This document shows positions 7,428-14,049 of a stretch of DNA of 54,365 nt, in pieces (within the stretch, counting starts at the first letter, position 1; each line of letters opens with the position of its first letter). This DNA is from a virus. Both the position numbers and the translations under genes were made by a program. Below the pieces are notes generated by a model, which saw only the letters and a list, made by a program, of their open reading frames with translations, searched no databases and had not been told where the DNA came from. The stretch spans positions 1 through 54,365 of IMG/VR virus record IMGVR_UViG_3300021226_000131; one strand, 5' to 3'.

Positions 7428-7578
7428 CTTCATTCTCCTGGTAGTCCTGGATTAGCTGGGCCTTGACCAAGTCCAAGCATCCGAGAGCGGTGGGCAGCAG
7501 CATGGTCTGCTCGTATTTGTGCACGACGGCAAGCAGCTCGTCGACCAAGGCTTGGGTGATGGCGCCGTGGTAATTCAT
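7420..7578 (-). CDS. Hypothetical small helical protein (52 aa)
   Basis: Not recognised. The start (MNYHGAITQ) overlaps the stop of the 27-residue gene by ATGA. Almost entirely predicted helix with an acidic end (YQENEDD). Too short for a domain assignment. Confidence 0.65.
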   Translation of the reverse strand: MNYHGAITQALVDELLAVVHKYEQTMLLPTALGCLDLVKAQLIQDYQENEDD

Positions 7579-7658
7579 TTGTTGGTCCTCGGTGGGAGTT
7601 GCGAAATCGCCCGCGCAAGTTGGCGCAGGCGTTCGAGGGCGGTTTGTAGCGGTGTCAT
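7575..7658 (-). CDS. Very small gene (27 aa)
   Basis: MTPLQTALERLRQLARAISQ then a Pro/Arg/Lys end. At 27 residues it would normally be ignored, but its start overlaps the upstream stop by ATGA and its stop overlaps the downstream start by ATGA, the same spacing as every gene around it. The sequence is one amphipathic Leu/Arg helix, suitable for binding a protein partner. No family recognised. Confidence 0.55.
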   Translation of the reverse strand: MTPLQTALERLRQLARAISQLPPRTNK

Positions 7659-7876
7659 GGCCAGAGCACCCCCGAGCGAACCTGCTCGCGCAGCGCGGAA
7701 TAGTCGCCACACATGCATTCGTCCAGGTGGTCTGCGATGCGTTGGCGCTCGGCCACAGCCCCTAACTCTTTGAGCTTGTCGCAAAGGGCGTGAAACCCCG
7801 TGATGTTGATGTCGCTGTCCGAGCCTTTGATTTTGCAAATGCTCAAGATTCCCACTCTGATTTCTTGGTCGGTCAT
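7655..7876 (-). CDS. Hypothetical phage protein (73 aa)
   Basis: Starts MTDQEIRVGI at 7876 in an ATGA overlap. It contains G-A-V-A-E-R-Q-R-I-A-D-H-L-D-E, a pattern often seen in small phage proteins of unknown role, and a C-x-C pair (E-C-M-C-G). Function not recognised. Confidence 0.7.
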   Translation of the reverse strand: MTDQEIRVGILSICKIKGSDSDINITGFHALCDKLKELGAVAERQRIADHLDECMCGDYSALREQVRSGVLWP

Positions 7877-8112
7877 GCTTGCCCCCTCATCATCTTCCAC
7901 AACACCGGCGCTGGCCGCCTGCTCAGCGCTCGCTTGCGACCGCGCATGCCTCTGGCCTTGCGGATGGGTGGTCGCCACATCAGGTTGAGGAATAGCGCGG
8001 GGGGCACGATCAGGTGCGTGGGACGCAAAGCGATGCGCTCTTCCATGGCATCGATGTGCCCAGCCATTTGCATAAGTGCCTGTTCCAGGCTTTCCTCGGT
8101 AAGTGCAGTCAT
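7873..8112 (-). CDS. Hypothetical phage protein (79 aa)
   Basis: The first 35 residues are an acidic helix (MTALTEESLEQAL...AMEERI); the last 35 are strongly basic with many Arg/Lys and Pro (RKARGMRGRKRALSRR), a possible nucleic-acid contact. Both ends are coupled to neighbours by ATGA. No family recognised. Confidence 0.7.
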   Translation of the reverse strand: MTALTEESLEQALMQMAGHIDAMEERIALRPTHLIVPPALFLNLMWRPPIRKARGMRGRKRALSRRPAPVLWKMMRGQA

Positions 8113-8390
8113 GATTCCCCCCTTGCCTTGATAGCCGCGATGCATTCCTGTGCCTGCCAGTCTGTGGCGTACCTCTTCATGTGATATTTGGCTGCGATCT
8201 GCTCGCACGCTTTCAGGCAGCCATTGCGCTCCATCGCGGCGATCTTTGCGACCAGGATCTTGGCGATTCGAATCTCGTCCTGCAGGTCAACGCCCATGCG
8301 GTAGTTGCAGATTTGCCCGTCTGAGGTTCTGAGGTTGTGCACCTCGATCAGGAACTGCTCGACGGGGTCGGTGCTTTCAAAGCTCACCAT
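8109..8390 (-). CDS. Hypothetical phage protein (93 aa)
   Basis: Acidic N-terminus and a C-terminal half rich in Ala, Ile and Lys with two Cys (G-C-L-K-A-C) and a final A-I-K-A-R-G-E-S. The end resembles small early proteins of many GC-rich phages, whose function is unknown. Start at 8390 overlaps the upstream stop by 7 bases, and the stop overlaps the next gene by ATGA. Confidence 0.72.
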   Translation of the reverse strand: MVSFESTDPVEQFLIEVHNLRTSDGQICNYRMGVDLQDEIRIAKILVAKIAAMERNGCLKACEQIAAKYHMKRYATDWQAQECIAAIKARGES

Positions 8391-8494
8391 GGCGCCTCCT
8401 CAGCATCGTTGAGCTGCTTGCGTTTGTACGCAGCTTCTTGCTTTGGAGTCCACGGCACGGGGCCGGTGGGCGGGGGGAATGGCCAGGTGTTCAT
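8384..8494 (-). CDS. Very small Pro/Trp-rich gene (36 aa)
   Basis: MNTWPFPPPTGPVPWTPKQE followed by a Lys/Glu helix ending E-A-P-W. The start overlaps the upstream stop by ATGA and the end overlaps the next start, so it is probably translated despite its length. No family recognised. Confidence 0.55.
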   Translation of the reverse strand: MNTWPFPPPTGPVPWTPKQEAAYKRKQLNDAEEAPW

Positions 8495-8922
8495 GCAGCA
8501 CCCCCGGTTGACTTGAATTCCAGGCTTACGCTCTCGCTGTAGTAACCGTTGGACTCGCCAAGCCAACGCACATCGACATAGCCTTTGCGCGTGGCGAACT
8601 TGTAGAACGTCCAGGTGTAGGACTCTGGCTCGTATTCGAACTTGTAGTCGGCAAGGGTTTCGCCTTGAGACTCTTCGGCGATCAGGAGCGGCTCGCCGAC
8701 CAAGTCCTGGAGGTCGCCAGCGATGTCGTTGATCTCCACACGCTCGCAGCAATCTTGATGATGCAGGAAGGTGAAGACACCCTCATCGCATTTGAAGCGC
8801 ATCTCGTCATCATCGGCTTCCACACTGGTGAAGACGACGCCGAGTAAGTCCTCGATCTTTGGCTCGTAGACGATGCCACCATCCCAGCCTTTGCGCTGGG
8901 CAATTTTCTCAAGCAGGCTCAT
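8491..8922 (-). CDS. DUF7448-like protein
   Basis: 143 residues. The segment H-H-Q-D-C-C-E-R-V followed by I-N-D-I-A-G-D-L and G-E-P-L-L-I-A-E-E is the signature I associate with DUF7448, a small phage and plasmid family of unknown function. The His/Cys cluster could hold a metal. The rest is acidic and beta-rich with many aromatics (Y-T-W-T-F-Y-K-F). It starts 24 bases after the preceding gene, the only non-overlapping spacing in this stretch, so it may open a new translational unit. Confidence 0.8.
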   Translation of the reverse strand: MSLLEKIAQRKGWDGGIVYEPKIEDLLGVVFTSVEADDDEMRFKCDEGVFTFLHHQDCCERVEINDIAGDLQDLVGEPLLIAEESQGETLADYKFEYEPESYTWTFYKFATRKGYVDVRWLGESNGYYSESVSLEFKSTGGAA

Positions 8923-8946
8923 ACAGCCCTCCGTTGGTTTCCAGGC

Positions 8947-9192
8947 TCACGCCCGGTGTTTGCACCCTTCACATTTTTGATCGGCCTGGCCAAGTGATGT
9001 GCGGGTGTAGTTGCACTCGGCAGACATGCGAAACGGGCTGGGGACCATCTTGGCCACGCGGGTCTGGCCATCAAGCCACCAGCCGTCTTGCACAGGAAGC
9101 ATGTTGCGATACTGTGGGCGATTAAAGCAACCATATTTTTTGGCCCCGGATTTTTGTGCGGTTTTGGCCACATAGTCTGCAATCGGATTCAT
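8947..9192 (-). CDS. Hypothetical Cys-containing protein (81 aa)
   Basis: Not assigned. It ends with E-C-N-Y-T-R ... K-C-E-G-C-K-H-R, and has another Cys (Y-G-C-F) further up, enough for one zinc or iron site. Start at 9192 overlaps the upstream stop by ATGA. Similar small proteins with a C-terminal C-x2-C-x-H occur in phage early regions, without known function. Confidence 0.75.
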   Translation of the reverse strand: MNPIADYVAKTAQKSGAKKYGCFNRPQYRNMLPVQDGWWLDGQTRVAKMVPSPFRMSAECNYTRTSLGQADQKCEGCKHRA

Positions 9193-9395
9193 GTGATTCG
9201 CGCCTGTCTTGATCGGTACAGAAAGCAGGTCGGGCCCGGCACACGCTCGAGCTGGCCGGATCGAATCAGGCGGCCGAGCGCGGCGTTGATGCGGCGCTTG
9301 CCCACGCGCACGGCAATGTCACGTGGCAGCTCATAGCGGATGTGCGAAATCGCACCCAACAGCTGCCGATCTGTAACAGACCGCTCACGATTCAT
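9189..9395 (-). CDS. Small winged-helix-like protein (68 aa)
   Basis: The sequence D-R-Q-L-L-G-A-I-S-H-I, then R-R-I-N-A-A-L-G-R-L-I-R-S-G-Q-L-E-R-V looks like the last helices and wing of a winged-helix DNA-binding domain; the end is basic. It is the second gene after the divergent control region and overlaps the regulator gene by 11 bases, so an early transcriptional role is plausible. No exact family recognised. Confidence 0.65.
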   Translation of the reverse strand: MNRERSVTDRQLLGAISHIRYELPRDIAVRVGKRRINAALGRLIRSGQLERVPGPTCFLYRSRQARIT

Positions 9396-9660
9396 TGGCG
9401 GCCCAGTCCTGAGCGGTTCGCAAAATCAGGTCCTCGGCCGTCAGGCTCAGGCCGCGAGCCTGGGCGATGGCCAGAATTCGGCCCTGCAAAGCGGACGGAA
9501 CGGCGCCAGCGCTGCCGCCCTCGTCCTTGGGCTTGCGCCAGCGCACGACGGAGCTGGGGTTTCGCTCCAGGGCGCGGGCCAAGGCGCGTACCCCACCGAA
9601 GGCGTCGATGCACTTGTCTGCGGGGGTTTCCAGGGCTGGATCTTTGGTTTCTGCGGTCAT
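9385..9660 (-). CDS. carph-isopro / Cro-like helix-turn-helix regulator
   Basis: 91 residues. The core I-D-A-F-G-G-V-R-A-L-A-R-A-L-E-R-N-P-S-S-V-V-x-W is a helix-turn-helix, followed by G-x-x-G-A-V-P-S and a helical end with G-L-S-L-T-A-E-D-L-I, the arrangement of carph-isopro domain proteins, which replace Cro/CI-type regulators in many proteobacterial phages. It is the first gene leftward from the control region and faces a rightward operon, the classic position of a phage switch regulator. ATG at 9660 is chosen because upstream codons run into the inverted-repeat region. No integrase is present, so a lysogeny role is uncertain. Confidence 0.82.
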   Translation of the reverse strand: MTAETKDPALETPADKCIDAFGGVRALARALERNPSSVVRWRKPKDEGGSAGAVPSALQGRILAIAQARGLSLTAEDLILRTAQDWAANES

Positions 9661-9787
9661 GGCGGGGGAGTGTAGCGTAAAAAGCAACACTCAACCGAAA
9701 ATATCTTAAAATAACCCACGCAAACCACTTGCAGCCCACGATTTGCGATGGCAAGATGCAGTTATCGCAACACCGACCGGAGAAAAC
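9661..9787. promoter_or_regulatory. Divergent control region with two inverted repeats
   Basis: The only place where genes diverge. Two inverted repeats are visible: AGTGT-a-GC / GC-a-ACACT (9669-9691), just upstream of the regulator start, and TTGCGAT (9743-9749) / ATCGCAA (9764-9770), just upstream of the rightward operon. These are candidate operators for the adjacent regulator. A weak rightward promoter TTGCAG (9729-9734), 17 bases, CAAGAT (9752-9757) would be covered by the second repeat. The segment between them is AT-rich. No experimental-quality promoter can be claimed. Confidence 0.6.
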
Positions 9788-10033
9788 ATGGAAATCGAGA
9801 CACGTGTCGCAGGCATTCCCTGCATCGCCAGAGTGACGCACTACTTTCGCCAGGCACCGCACCGGGGCAGCGCGCACACCTGCGACAGCGACCTGGATTA
9901 CTACGGCTACACCGAGTGCGAGTTTGACATCCTCGACCGGCGTGGCCGCCCCGCCCCCTGGCTGGAGCGCAAGGCCACCGACGATGATCGCCAGCGCATC
10001 GAGCAAGAAATCACTGACCAACTGGAGGACTGA
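9788..10033 (+). CDS. Hypothetical phage protein, first rightward gene (81 aa)
   Basis: ATG at 9788 follows GGAGA by 6 bases; an in-frame ATG at 9743 lies inside the inverted repeat and lacks a Shine-Dalgarno. The protein (MEIETRVAGIPCIARVTHYF) has an acidic middle rich in Asp/Tyr (C-D-S-D-L-D-Y-Y-G-Y-T-E-C-E-F-D) and a helical acidic end. Similar proteins occur in Burkholderiales phages, function unknown. Confidence 0.8.
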   Translation: MEIETRVAGIPCIARVTHYFRQAPHRGSAHTCDSDLDYYGYTECEFDILDRRGRPAPWLERKATDDDRQRIEQEITDQLED

Positions 10034-10036
10034 ACC

Positions 10037-10219
10037 ATGAGCACCAAGAAAACCAAACCCGAACTGACGCCCCCGCCAAGGCGCGAGATTTTTGACCGCC
10101 CAATCTACGACGGCAAGGAGCTGCGCCGCAATCCTGGCATCGCCGACGAACGGTTCCGCGCCTACGAGCTGCCCAGCCCGCAAGGCGGCCGCCTGGTTTA
10201 TCCCAAGGAGCAAGCATGA
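10037..10219 (+). CDS. Hypothetical phage protein (60 aa)
   Basis: Lys/Pro-rich start (MSTKKTKPELTPPPRREIFD), then charged and Pro-containing with no predicted domain. It starts 3 bases after the previous stop and ends in an ATGA overlap with the next gene. Not recognised. Confidence 0.7.
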   Translation: MSTKKTKPELTPPPRREIFDRPIYDGKELRRNPGIADERFRAYELPSPQGGRLVYPKEQA

Positions 10220-10470
10220 ACACAAAGATGCTGACCACCGCCCGCCGCCTCTGGTGCGTGGGCCACGCCGACCGGGCCACGCAGCGGGCCAACATGCGCA
10301 AGTGGGTGCGCTCGGTGCGCCTGCTCGGCGACCGCTGGATCATGGCCGCGCCCGAGCCCAAGCTGGCCACGCCGATCGCCGACGGCAAGCTCTCCAGCCT
10401 GGTGCTGCCCTTCCCCCTGCGCACGCCGCGCAGCCTGCACGAGGCCTACGAGGCGCGGAGGCAGGCATGA
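10216..10470 (+). CDS. Hypothetical basic phage protein (84 aa)
   Basis: N-terminal half with many Arg/Lys (T-A-R-R-L-W-C-V-G-H-A-D-R-A-T-Q-R-A-N-M-R-K-W-V-R) and a second half with V-L-P-F-P-L-R-T-P. Coupled by ATGA on both sides. Not recognised. Confidence 0.7.
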   Translation: MNTKMLTTARRLWCVGHADRATQRANMRKWVRSVRLLGDRWIMAAPEPKLATPIADGKLSSLVLPFPLRTPRSLHEAYEARRQA

Positions 10471-10748
10471 GCACACAACCCGAAGCCCTGCGGCTGGCGC
10501 ATCTACTGGAGCACGCGCTTGGCAACACATTCAATTCAGAAGCCGCCGCCGAACTGCGCCGCCTGCACGCGACCCGCGACGAATGCGAACGTCAATATCA
10601 AGCCAAGTGTGACGAAATCGGAGAATTGCTTGAGATTAAGCATGAACTGCTGGAGGCGTTGAAAGCAATTCTCGAAAACGGCGCAGATTACACCGCGACA
10701 CGCGACCAAGCCCGCGCCGCCATCGCCAAAGCGAAGGGCCAGCCATGA
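10467..10748 (+). CDS. Hypothetical coiled-coil phage protein (93 aa)
   Basis: ATG at 10467 is fixed by the ATGA overlap with the preceding stop. Almost all helix: a long charged stretch with heptad-like Leu/Ile spacing (E-L-R-R-L-H-A ... E-I-G-E-L-L-E-I-K-H-E-L-L-E-A-L-K) and a final A-R-A-A-I-A-K-A-K-G. This pattern is frequent in small accessory phage proteins of unknown role. Confidence 0.75.
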   Translation: MSTQPEALRLAHLLEHALGNTFNSEAAAELRRLHATRDECERQYQAKCDEIGELLEIKHELLEALKAILENGADYTATRDQARAAIAKAKGQP

Positions 10749-11122
10749 GCGACGCCGCAGAGCGCCAGGCCTACACGTGCACGCGTTGCAACGGCACGGG
10801 CCGTTACAGCTTCAATTTGATGCACGGCACCAAGTGCTACGGCTGCAACGGCTCAGGCAAGCAATACACCAAACCAAAGGCGCCCACGCCGAAGTGGGCC
10901 GTGTTTGGCCAGCACCGGCAGACCGGCGAGTGGCTTCGGCTCTACAACGTGGTGGCGCGCTCGAAAAACGCAGCCATTGAATGCGCCCAAAACATGTACG
11001 ACCAGGCCAGCATGTCCTGGAAGGACACTTACACCCTGGCCGACGCCAGGGCCCTTAAATGGTCCGACATGGCCAGCCTTGATGCGCTGAGCTGGGCCGA
11101 TGCAACGAAGGAGAGCAAATGA
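10745..11122 (+). CDS. DnaJ-type zinc-knuckle protein, function unknown
   Basis: 125 residues. Two C-x2-C-x-G-x-G knuckles (C-T-R-C-N-G-T-G and C-Y-G-C-N-G-S-G, about 12-37) match the zinc-binding repeats of DnaJ, but there is no J domain, so it is not a co-chaperone by itself. The C-terminal part is helical with many Ala, Lys and Trp. Coupled by ATGA on both sides. Confidence 0.75.
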   Translation: MSDAAERQAYTCTRCNGTGRYSFNLMHGTKCYGCNGSGKQYTKPKAPTPKWAVFGQHRQTGEWLRLYNVVARSKNAAIECAQNMYDQASMSWKDTYTLADARALKWSDMASLDALSWADATKESK

Positions 11123-11337
11123 GCGAAATAAACACAGGTGGGCCAGCGTTCCCCGGCCCATACGCAAATGAAAACGGGAGTATTGAAGCCTTGTTTAAAC
11201 AGCAAGGCATGACCCTGCGCGACTACTTTGCAGCCAAGGCGATGCAAGGGTTGATGCCAACAAATTACATAGATTCCAATGCAAAAGTGGCCTATCAAAT
11301 GGCAGATGCCATGCTCCGCGCACGGGAGGCTGCATGA
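11119..11337 (+). CDS. Small conserved phage protein (72 aa)
   Basis: Contains G-G-P-A-F-P near the start and G-M-T-L-R-D-Y-F-A-A-K-A-M-Q-G in the middle, a pair of motifs I recognise from many small phage and prophage proteins of unknown function, usually in early accessory clusters. The end is a helix (A-Y-Q-M-A-D-A-M-L-R-A-R-E-A-A). ATGA overlaps on both sides. Confidence 0.82.
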   Translation: MSEINTGGPAFPGPYANENGSIEALFKQQGMTLRDYFAAKAMQGLMPTNYIDSNAKVAYQMADAMLRAREAA

Positions 11338-11534
11338 CCCCCACCGCAAAACTTCGCTTTGTCGAGCGCAGCGTGCCGATGCATCCGTTTTATAAAAGCG
11401 TGGATGGGCAGGGCAAACTGGTGCAGGCCACTCAAACCTACCGCGTCCTCCAGCAGTGGTGGGCGGTCGAGCGCGCTGGCCAGATCACGCCAACGGGCGA
11501 GTGGCGCGACGTTCCTTTGGAGGCCGAGCAATGA
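11334..11534 (+). CDS. Hypothetical phage protein (66 aa)
   Basis: Starts MTPTAKLRFVERS and ends G-E-W-R-D-V-P-L-E-A-E-Q, with a central L-Q-Q-W-W-A. A short soluble protein of a type common in phages of Burkholderiales; no function known to me. ATGA overlaps on both sides. Confidence 0.72.
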   Translation: MTPTAKLRFVERSVPMHPFYKSVDGQGKLVQATQTYRVLQQWWAVERAGQITPTGEWRDVPLEAEQ

Positions 11535-11725
11535 CCCCCCTGCCCTTCGATTACACGCGCTGCAGGCCCAAGGAGCCCGACGACAACTGCCAAAACTGCC
11601 GACGCTGGTGGGACCACCCGCAGCAGACGCACAACCCGCACCGCCAGTCCTTTGTGGTGACGGCCAACAGCAAGGACCGTGCGTGCGTTTGCATGCCGGT
11701 GAGTTTTATGGAGATACCAGAATGA
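11531..11725 (+). CDS. Hypothetical Cys-rich phage protein (64 aa)
   Basis: ATG at 11531 set by the ATGA overlap. Five Cys are present (T-R-C-R-P, N-C-Q-N-C-R-R-W-W, R-A-C-V-C), suggesting one zinc site. Otherwise short and polar. Not recognised. Confidence 0.7.
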   Translation: MTPLPFDYTRCRPKEPDDNCQNCRRWWDHPQQTHNPHRQSFVVTANSKDRACVCMPVSFMEIPE

Positions 11726-11856
11726 AACATTGCAACGAATGCAACCGCGACCGCCTGCCAGAAGGCGGTATTTTTCTCACGGCCACGCGCTGGATTTGCG
11801 CCGAGTGCTGGCTTAAATTTCTGCAAGGACGGCGCAGCGTGAAGGAGACAGCGTGA
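11722..11856 (+). CDS. Very small zinc-finger-like gene (44 aa)
   Basis: MKHCNECNRDRLPEGG then W-I-C-A-E-C-W: two C-x2-C pairs about 20 residues apart, enough for a single treble-clef or ribbon zinc site, with a basic end (Q-G-R-R-S-V-K). The ATGA overlap at its start and the overlap at its end support it. Function unknown. Confidence 0.65.
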   Translation: MKHCNECNRDRLPEGGIFLTATRWICAECWLKFLQGRRSVKETA

Positions 11857-12092
11857 TGTACACCCCAGAAGATTCCCCGTTTGAAAAGTTCCGCACCGAG
11901 AAGCTCAAGGGTGTGGCCATGTCGCCAGACGTCCGCGAGCTGGTGGCGATGGCCTACGAGTCCGGATTTATCGATGGCATGCAAAAGCAGATGCAGTCCA
12001 GCGTTGACCGGGCTGTGAACCGCATGACAGCGATTCCGGTACCGCGCTACAACCCAGAAATCACAGCGTTTAAAACAGGAGACGAAGCATGA
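11853..12092 (+). CDS. Hypothetical phage protein (79 aa)
   Basis: Either GTG at 11853 (GTGA overlap) or ATG at 11856 (TGATG overlap) may start it. The sequence has E-L-V-A-M-A-Y-E-S-G-F-I-D-G-M-Q-K-Q-M, a helix pattern seen in several small phage proteins, and a polar end. Not recognised. Confidence 0.7.
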   Translation: MMYTPEDSPFEKFRTEKLKGVAMSPDVRELVAMAYESGFIDGMQKQMQSSVDRAVNRMTAIPVPRYNPEITAFKTGDEA

Positions 12093-12691
12093 AAGACGAA
12101 GACTGCGAAGACCGCGCCCAGGCGCAGCTGGCATCACTTAAGCGCTCCATGCGCAAAACGCTGGAGGATGCAACGGTGCGCGCGATGCACAAAGTGATGG
12201 CGGAGTTTGAGGCTAAGTCAGACGAGCGGGTGATGAAGATGCCGAAGCAGCGATGCACCTTATGCAATTATCAGCACGGTCACGCGATTGGCTGCAAAAA
12301 CAACCCAGTAGACATTGCGATTGCCAAGATGGTTGATCAGCCAGCGCAGCCGGTCGGGCAACCAGAATACAAATTCTGCGACGACGGGAAAGTGATTTTT
12401 AAAAACCCCGAAATATTGTCTCAGCGTGCGCAAGAGCAGCATCAAGAGTTGGTAGCGATTGGTTGGTACATTGAGGGCTACGGCGCAGTGCTTGGGGCAG
12501 TTAGGCCAAACCTACGTTATGAAGAATGGAGGCCCTTCTACGCCATTAAAACCCCACCACAGCGCAAGCCGCTGACGGATGAGGAAATCGAAGAAGTTTG
12601 GAGGCGCGTCCAAGCAAATGATTTTCACGATTGTGTGCAGCCGTTTGCCCGAGCCATTGAAGCCAAACTCAAGGAGAAGAATCATGGATAA
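12089..12691 (+). CDS. Mosaic accessory protein with Cys/His knuckle and EAKLKEKN tail
   Basis: 200 residues in apparent modules: a charged helical N-terminus (1-55), a C-x2-C-x5-H-x4-C knuckle (C-T-L-C-N-Y-Q-H-G-H-A-I-G-C, about 56-69), a spacer with A-Q-P-V-G-Q-P, an aromatic segment, then K-P-L-T-D-E-E-I-E-E-V-W and the tail A-I-E-A-K-L-K-E-K-N. The last module recurs in the next genes. In these genes the tail codons also carry the AAGGAGAAG ribosome-binding site of the following gene. GC content looks lower than in the flanking genes, suggesting transfer. Function unknown. Confidence 0.75.
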   Translation: MKDEDCEDRAQAQLASLKRSMRKTLEDATVRAMHKVMAEFEAKSDERVMKMPKQRCTLCNYQHGHAIGCKNNPVDIAIAKMVDQPAQPVGQPEYKFCDDGKVIFKNPEILSQRAQEQHQELVAIGWYIEGYGAVLGAVRPNLRYEEWRPFYAIKTPPQRKPLTDEEIEEVWRRVQANDFHDCVQPFARAIEAKLKEKNHG

Positions 12692-13211
12692 GCAAACAGA
12701 AGCACTAAAGCTGGCACTGGAGGACGTTTACCTGACCATCATTCAATGGGATGTAGGAGGTGGAAAGCGCAGTCGCAGAGAATTGGCAAGACGCATCGTT
12801 GCACTAGCCGACCATTTTCCTGGCGCCACGAAAATGGTGGAGCTAGCACAGCAGCAGGAGCCTGTGTTGTGCGGATACCTTGATAAACGTGGCTACCGAG
12901 TGGCTGCTGATTTCGTAAGTGTGCCGGGGTACAAAAGCATGGAGTTGTGGCAGCAAGCGTACTACCAACCCGTCTACACATTCCCGCTGGTAAGCAAGCC
13001 GTGGGTGGGGCTGGTGGAAGCCATTAATTGGGTCAAGAAAAGGCGTGACGACTTTATAAACGCGCACGGCTCAACAGACCCGGATACCGGCACTCTTGAG
13101 TTCGGCAGTGGGCGACACGCCGAAGCAAAGGTTGAGTACGTTGGGGAGCTTGAAGAAATCATTGAGGGCTTGAGTGATTTGGAAGCCAAGCTGCGGGAGA
13201 AGAACGCATGA
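12684..13211 (+). CDS. Mosaic accessory protein with QQEPV and AKLREKNA modules
   Basis: 175 residues. ATG at 12684 overlaps the preceding stop by 8 bases and follows AAGGAGAAG. It begins MDKQTEALKLALEDV, then carries Q-Q-Q-E-P-V-L-C-G-Y, K-P-W-V-G-L-V-E-A-I and ends L-E-A-K-L-R-E-K-N-A. The same blocks, in other combinations, occur in the genes at 12089 and 13360, so these are paralogous or shuffled family members. The family is common in phages of Burkholderiales with no assigned function. Confidence 0.75.
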   Translation: MDKQTEALKLALEDVYLTIIQWDVGGGKRSRRELARRIVALADHFPGATKMVELAQQQEPVLCGYLDKRGYRVAADFVSVPGYKSMELWQQAYYQPVYTFPLVSKPWVGLVEAINWVKKRRDDFINAHGSTDPDTGTLEFGSGRHAEAKVEYVGELEEIIEGLSDLEAKLREKNA

Positions 13212-13213
13212 GC
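13184..13213 (+). repeat. Junction repeat, copy B (30 bp, identical to 14343-14372)
   Basis: Thirty bases identical to 14343-14372, starting AGCCAAGCTGCGGGAG and ending GCATGAGC. They encode the A-K-L-R-E-K-N-A tail of the upstream gene, its TGA, and the Shine-Dalgarno and ATG of the downstream gene. Diverged copies lie at 12661-12686 and 14022-14051. Confidence 0.9.
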
Positions 13214-13363
13214 CGAGAAATTGAAATTGAACGTGAGATGTTTAGTCGGGCATTGCACAACGCAGTGTACTGGCAGAACAGAGTCGTTGAACTGATGCAG
13301 ATTATTGAGATGTTTTGTTTGGATGCAGAAGCCGCTCACGACATTACAGGAGAACATAAATGA
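13208..13363 (+). CDS. Small hypothetical protein (51 aa)
   Basis: MSREIEIEREMFSRALHNAV, continuing Y-W-Q-N-R-V-V-E-L-M-Q-I-I-E-M-F-C-L-D-A-E-A-A and ending G-E-H-K. One long amphipathic helix. Both ends overlap neighbours by ATGA and the start is served by the GGGAGAAG of the junction repeat. Not recognised. Confidence 0.7.
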   Translation: MSREIEIEREMFSRALHNAVYWQNRVVELMQIIEMFCLDAEAAHDITGEHK

Positions 13364-14049
13364 GCAAGAAAGACCAAGCAATGAAGCTGGCGCTGGAAGC
13401 GTTGGAAGATGCCCGCACATTCACTGGCGCATGGCCTACTGGCGCTAAAGCCATTACCGCCATCCGCGAAGCACTAGCCGAGCAGCCAGCACAGCAAGAG
13501 CCTTTTGGTTATTTCAAAGCCGAGCCATTTGGTTGGACTGACTGCGCTGAAACAGATGAAGGTGCAATTGCGCTGTATGAGCGCCCACAGCCAGCACAGC
13601 AGCAGGAGCCTGTGGCGCATTGTGAGGCAGGGCCAGAGCATTGCCCTGTTTGCTTAGCAGAAACTAGGTCGTTGGCATTGGCGGCGGCAGTTGGATATAT
13701 CCAGCGCAATACTCCAAAGTTGGTTAGCGAAGAAATTTGCAGGGCTTTGGAAAAAATATCTCCACCAGCAAGCAAGCCTGAGCAGCAGGAGCCTGTGGCG
13801 TGGCGCGTCAAAGTTGAAACCAAACTTAGAGATGGGTCAGTGGATGTCGGATACCAACTCCGCAACGGGAGACTGTCTGAATATGATGAGCCCCTCTACA
13901 CATCCCCACCAGCAAACAAGCCGTGGGTTGGGCTGACGCTGGAAGAAATTGACATCGAGTGGGGGTTGTTTATGTCTGGGCAAGGTTCGGGGTACATCCC
14001 AGATTTTGTTCACGCCATCGAAGCCAGACTTAAGGAAAAGAACGCATGA
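13360..14049 (+). CDS. Mosaic accessory protein with three QQEPV repeats
   Basis: 229 residues: a helical start (MSKKDQAMKLALEALEDART), then three linker repeats A-Q-Q-E-P-F, Q-Q-Q-E-P-V and E-Q-Q-E-P-V separating small modules (one with C-P-V-C), then L-Y-T-S-P-P, K-P-W-V-G-L-T-L-E-E-I and a tail A-I-E-A-R-L-K-E-K-N-A. The repeats reflect a 17-bp DNA repeat (12850-12866, 13598-13614, 13781-13797). The protein looks assembled from interchangeable cassettes; related mosaics occur in many betaproteobacterial phages. No function known. Confidence 0.75.
   Translation: MSKKDQAMKLALEALEDARTFTGAWPTGAKAITAIREALAEQPAQQEPFGYFKAEPFGWTDCAETDEGAIALYERPQPAQQQEPVAHCEAGPEHCPVCLAETRSLALAAAVGYIQRNTPKLVSEEICRALEKISPPASKPEQQEPVAWRVKVETKLRDGSVDVGYQLRNGRLSEYDEPLYTSPPANKPWVGLTLEEIDIEWGLFMSGQGSGYIPDFVHAIEARLKEKNA

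Noticed and set aside
10745-11122. DnaJ co-chaperone
   Set aside because: Only the zinc knuckles are present; the J domain is absent.
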